Part shown: positions 63,483-64,000 of the stretch, piece by piece
Layout: every line of letters starts with the position of its first letter
Position numbering within the stretch: position 1 is the stretch's first letter
Assembly (NCBI RefSeq): GCF_000306965.1
Contig: NZ_JH976434.1
Span: 1,083,807 to 1,147,806, forward strand
From: Amphibacillus jilinensis Y1
GTDB taxonomy: Bacteria; Bacillota; Bacilli; Bacillales; Amphibacillaceae
DNA: 64,000 nucleotides
Direction: 5' to 3'
Program-made: the position numbers and the translations under genes
Notes under the pieces: model-generated
Told to the model about the DNA's origin: nothing
Database searches by the model: none
The model's input: the letters and a program-made list of their open reading frames with translations, nothing else

Positions 63483-64000
63483 TTACTTCTCCCAAATTAA
63501 TTCTGCACGTTTTAAAATCGAATCCCAGGAATCTTTTCCTGCAGTGATTTTTTCTACATCAAAATCGACATAATACACCGCATCAACCGTGTCACTTTCC
63601 ACCAGATTAAAGGTATATTCCTGATCATTAAAACCTTTTTCATAATTGAAAAGATTTCTTGAAGGCGACTCGGCCATCGTTTTTGTATAAAAAATAAAAC
63701 TCACATTCTTTTTCTCTCCATCAATTTCAAATGTCATAGGATGCGTTTCGTTAACAGCTGCATAGCTTTCACCTGAATAATGTAAAGTCAATTGATTATC
63801 ATTTTGTTTTTCAATCTTAAATAAAGCTTCCGAATAAGGAATAACTGTTTCATAATAAAAAACATAGGCAAATGCCCCCAATAAAATGATCGCCGTAGTA
63901 ACAATAGAAGCCATTGAAATAAACACTTTTTTCTTACGCCATTTCTTATTAATCTTTTTAATAATGGGGGCTTTATTTTCTGCTGGAATATACAGTTTCC
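63483..64000 (-). CDS. Anti-sigma-factor-like membrane protein, C-terminal part (runs off right edge)
   Basis: The frame is open to the window edge, giving 172 codons of which the first lie outside. It contains a basic linker (IIKKINKKWRKKK), one TM helix (VFISMASIVTTAIILLGAFA) and an extracytoplasmic beta-rich domain ending in DAVYYVDFDVEKI. The layout fits zf-HC2-type anti-sigma relatives, in which a cytoplasmic zinc finger precedes the linker. That part is not in view, so the family is inferred. Confidence 0.6.
   Translation of the reverse strand, partial: KLYIPAENKAPIIKKINKKWRKKKVFISMASIVTTAIILLGAFAYVFYYETVIPYSEALFKIEKQNDNQLTLHYSGESYAAVNETHPMTFEIDGEKKNVSFIFYTKTMAESPSRNLFNYEKGFNDQEYTFNLVESDTVDAVYYVDFDVEKITAGKDSWDSILKRAELIWEK

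Overview
The window is A/T-rich and looks like a chromosome of a Bacillaceae-type Firmicute. The signs are strong purine-rich Shine-Dalgarno sites with frequent GTG/TTG starts, CcpA-type cre boxes, PTS regulators with PRDs, an LPxTG-anchored enzyme, an LXG toxin, a TPP riboswitch attenuator and B. subtilis-like families (YkoF, DbpA/YxiN). The genus cannot be fixed from the sequence. No tRNA, rRNA, CRISPR array, intact IS element or prophage was seen. Layout: (a) 1-3.8 kb holds the end of a PRD regulator, a TPP riboswitch controlling a lone YkoF-type protein, and a chemoreceptor. (b) 3.9-13.9 kb is a beta-glucan locus: LacI regulator, a 1130-residue wall-anchored enzyme with two different GH16 catalytic domains, AraC regulator, PTS EIIBC and a cytoplasmic GH3 beta-glucosidase. 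A second beta-glucan/hemicellulose block lies at 56.4-60.4 kb (GH43 and secreted GH16 lichenase) and shares a palindromic operator and cre boxes with the first. (c) 14.1-22.7 kb is an accessory patchwork: ArsR-like regulator with MFS exporter, Nudix hydrolase, an ABC-ATPase relic, a GIY-YIG/DUF2075 fusion with a frameshifted MazG-like gene and a HAD phosphatase, then several gene relics. (d) 22.8-26.9 kb is a ferric-iron ABC importer with Fur-like boxes. (e) 27.1-30.9 kb is a tight five-gene operon: Ycf46-like AAA+ ATPase, DUF1257 (Ycf35-like), DUF2997, a membrane protein with a helix-hairpin-helix, and an NrdG-like radical-SAM enzyme. Its function is not apparent to me and it is the strongest candidate for an undescribed system. 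Its ATPase and its membrane protein end in the same short C-terminal motif. (f) 31.3-37.7 kb is an ascorbate-type PTS operon with two aldolases, a PRD regulator and a SIS isomerase for an unidentified carbohydrate acid. (g) 37.9-46.0 kb is a sucrose-type ABC importer with LacI regulator, PfkB kinase, sucrose phosphorylase and esterase. (h) 46.5-56 kb carries a DbpA-type RNA helicase, a fructose-type PTS with class II aldolase and DeoR regulator, and a GAF-repeat/FapA (DUF342) pair. (i) 60.5-64 kb carries a small basic protein, an LXG toxin with probable immunity gene, and the 3' part of an anti-sigma-like membrane protein. Most of the window is devoted to catching, importing and breaking down plant or algal carbohydrates under catabolite control, with conflict and unknown-function modules between the catabolic loci.
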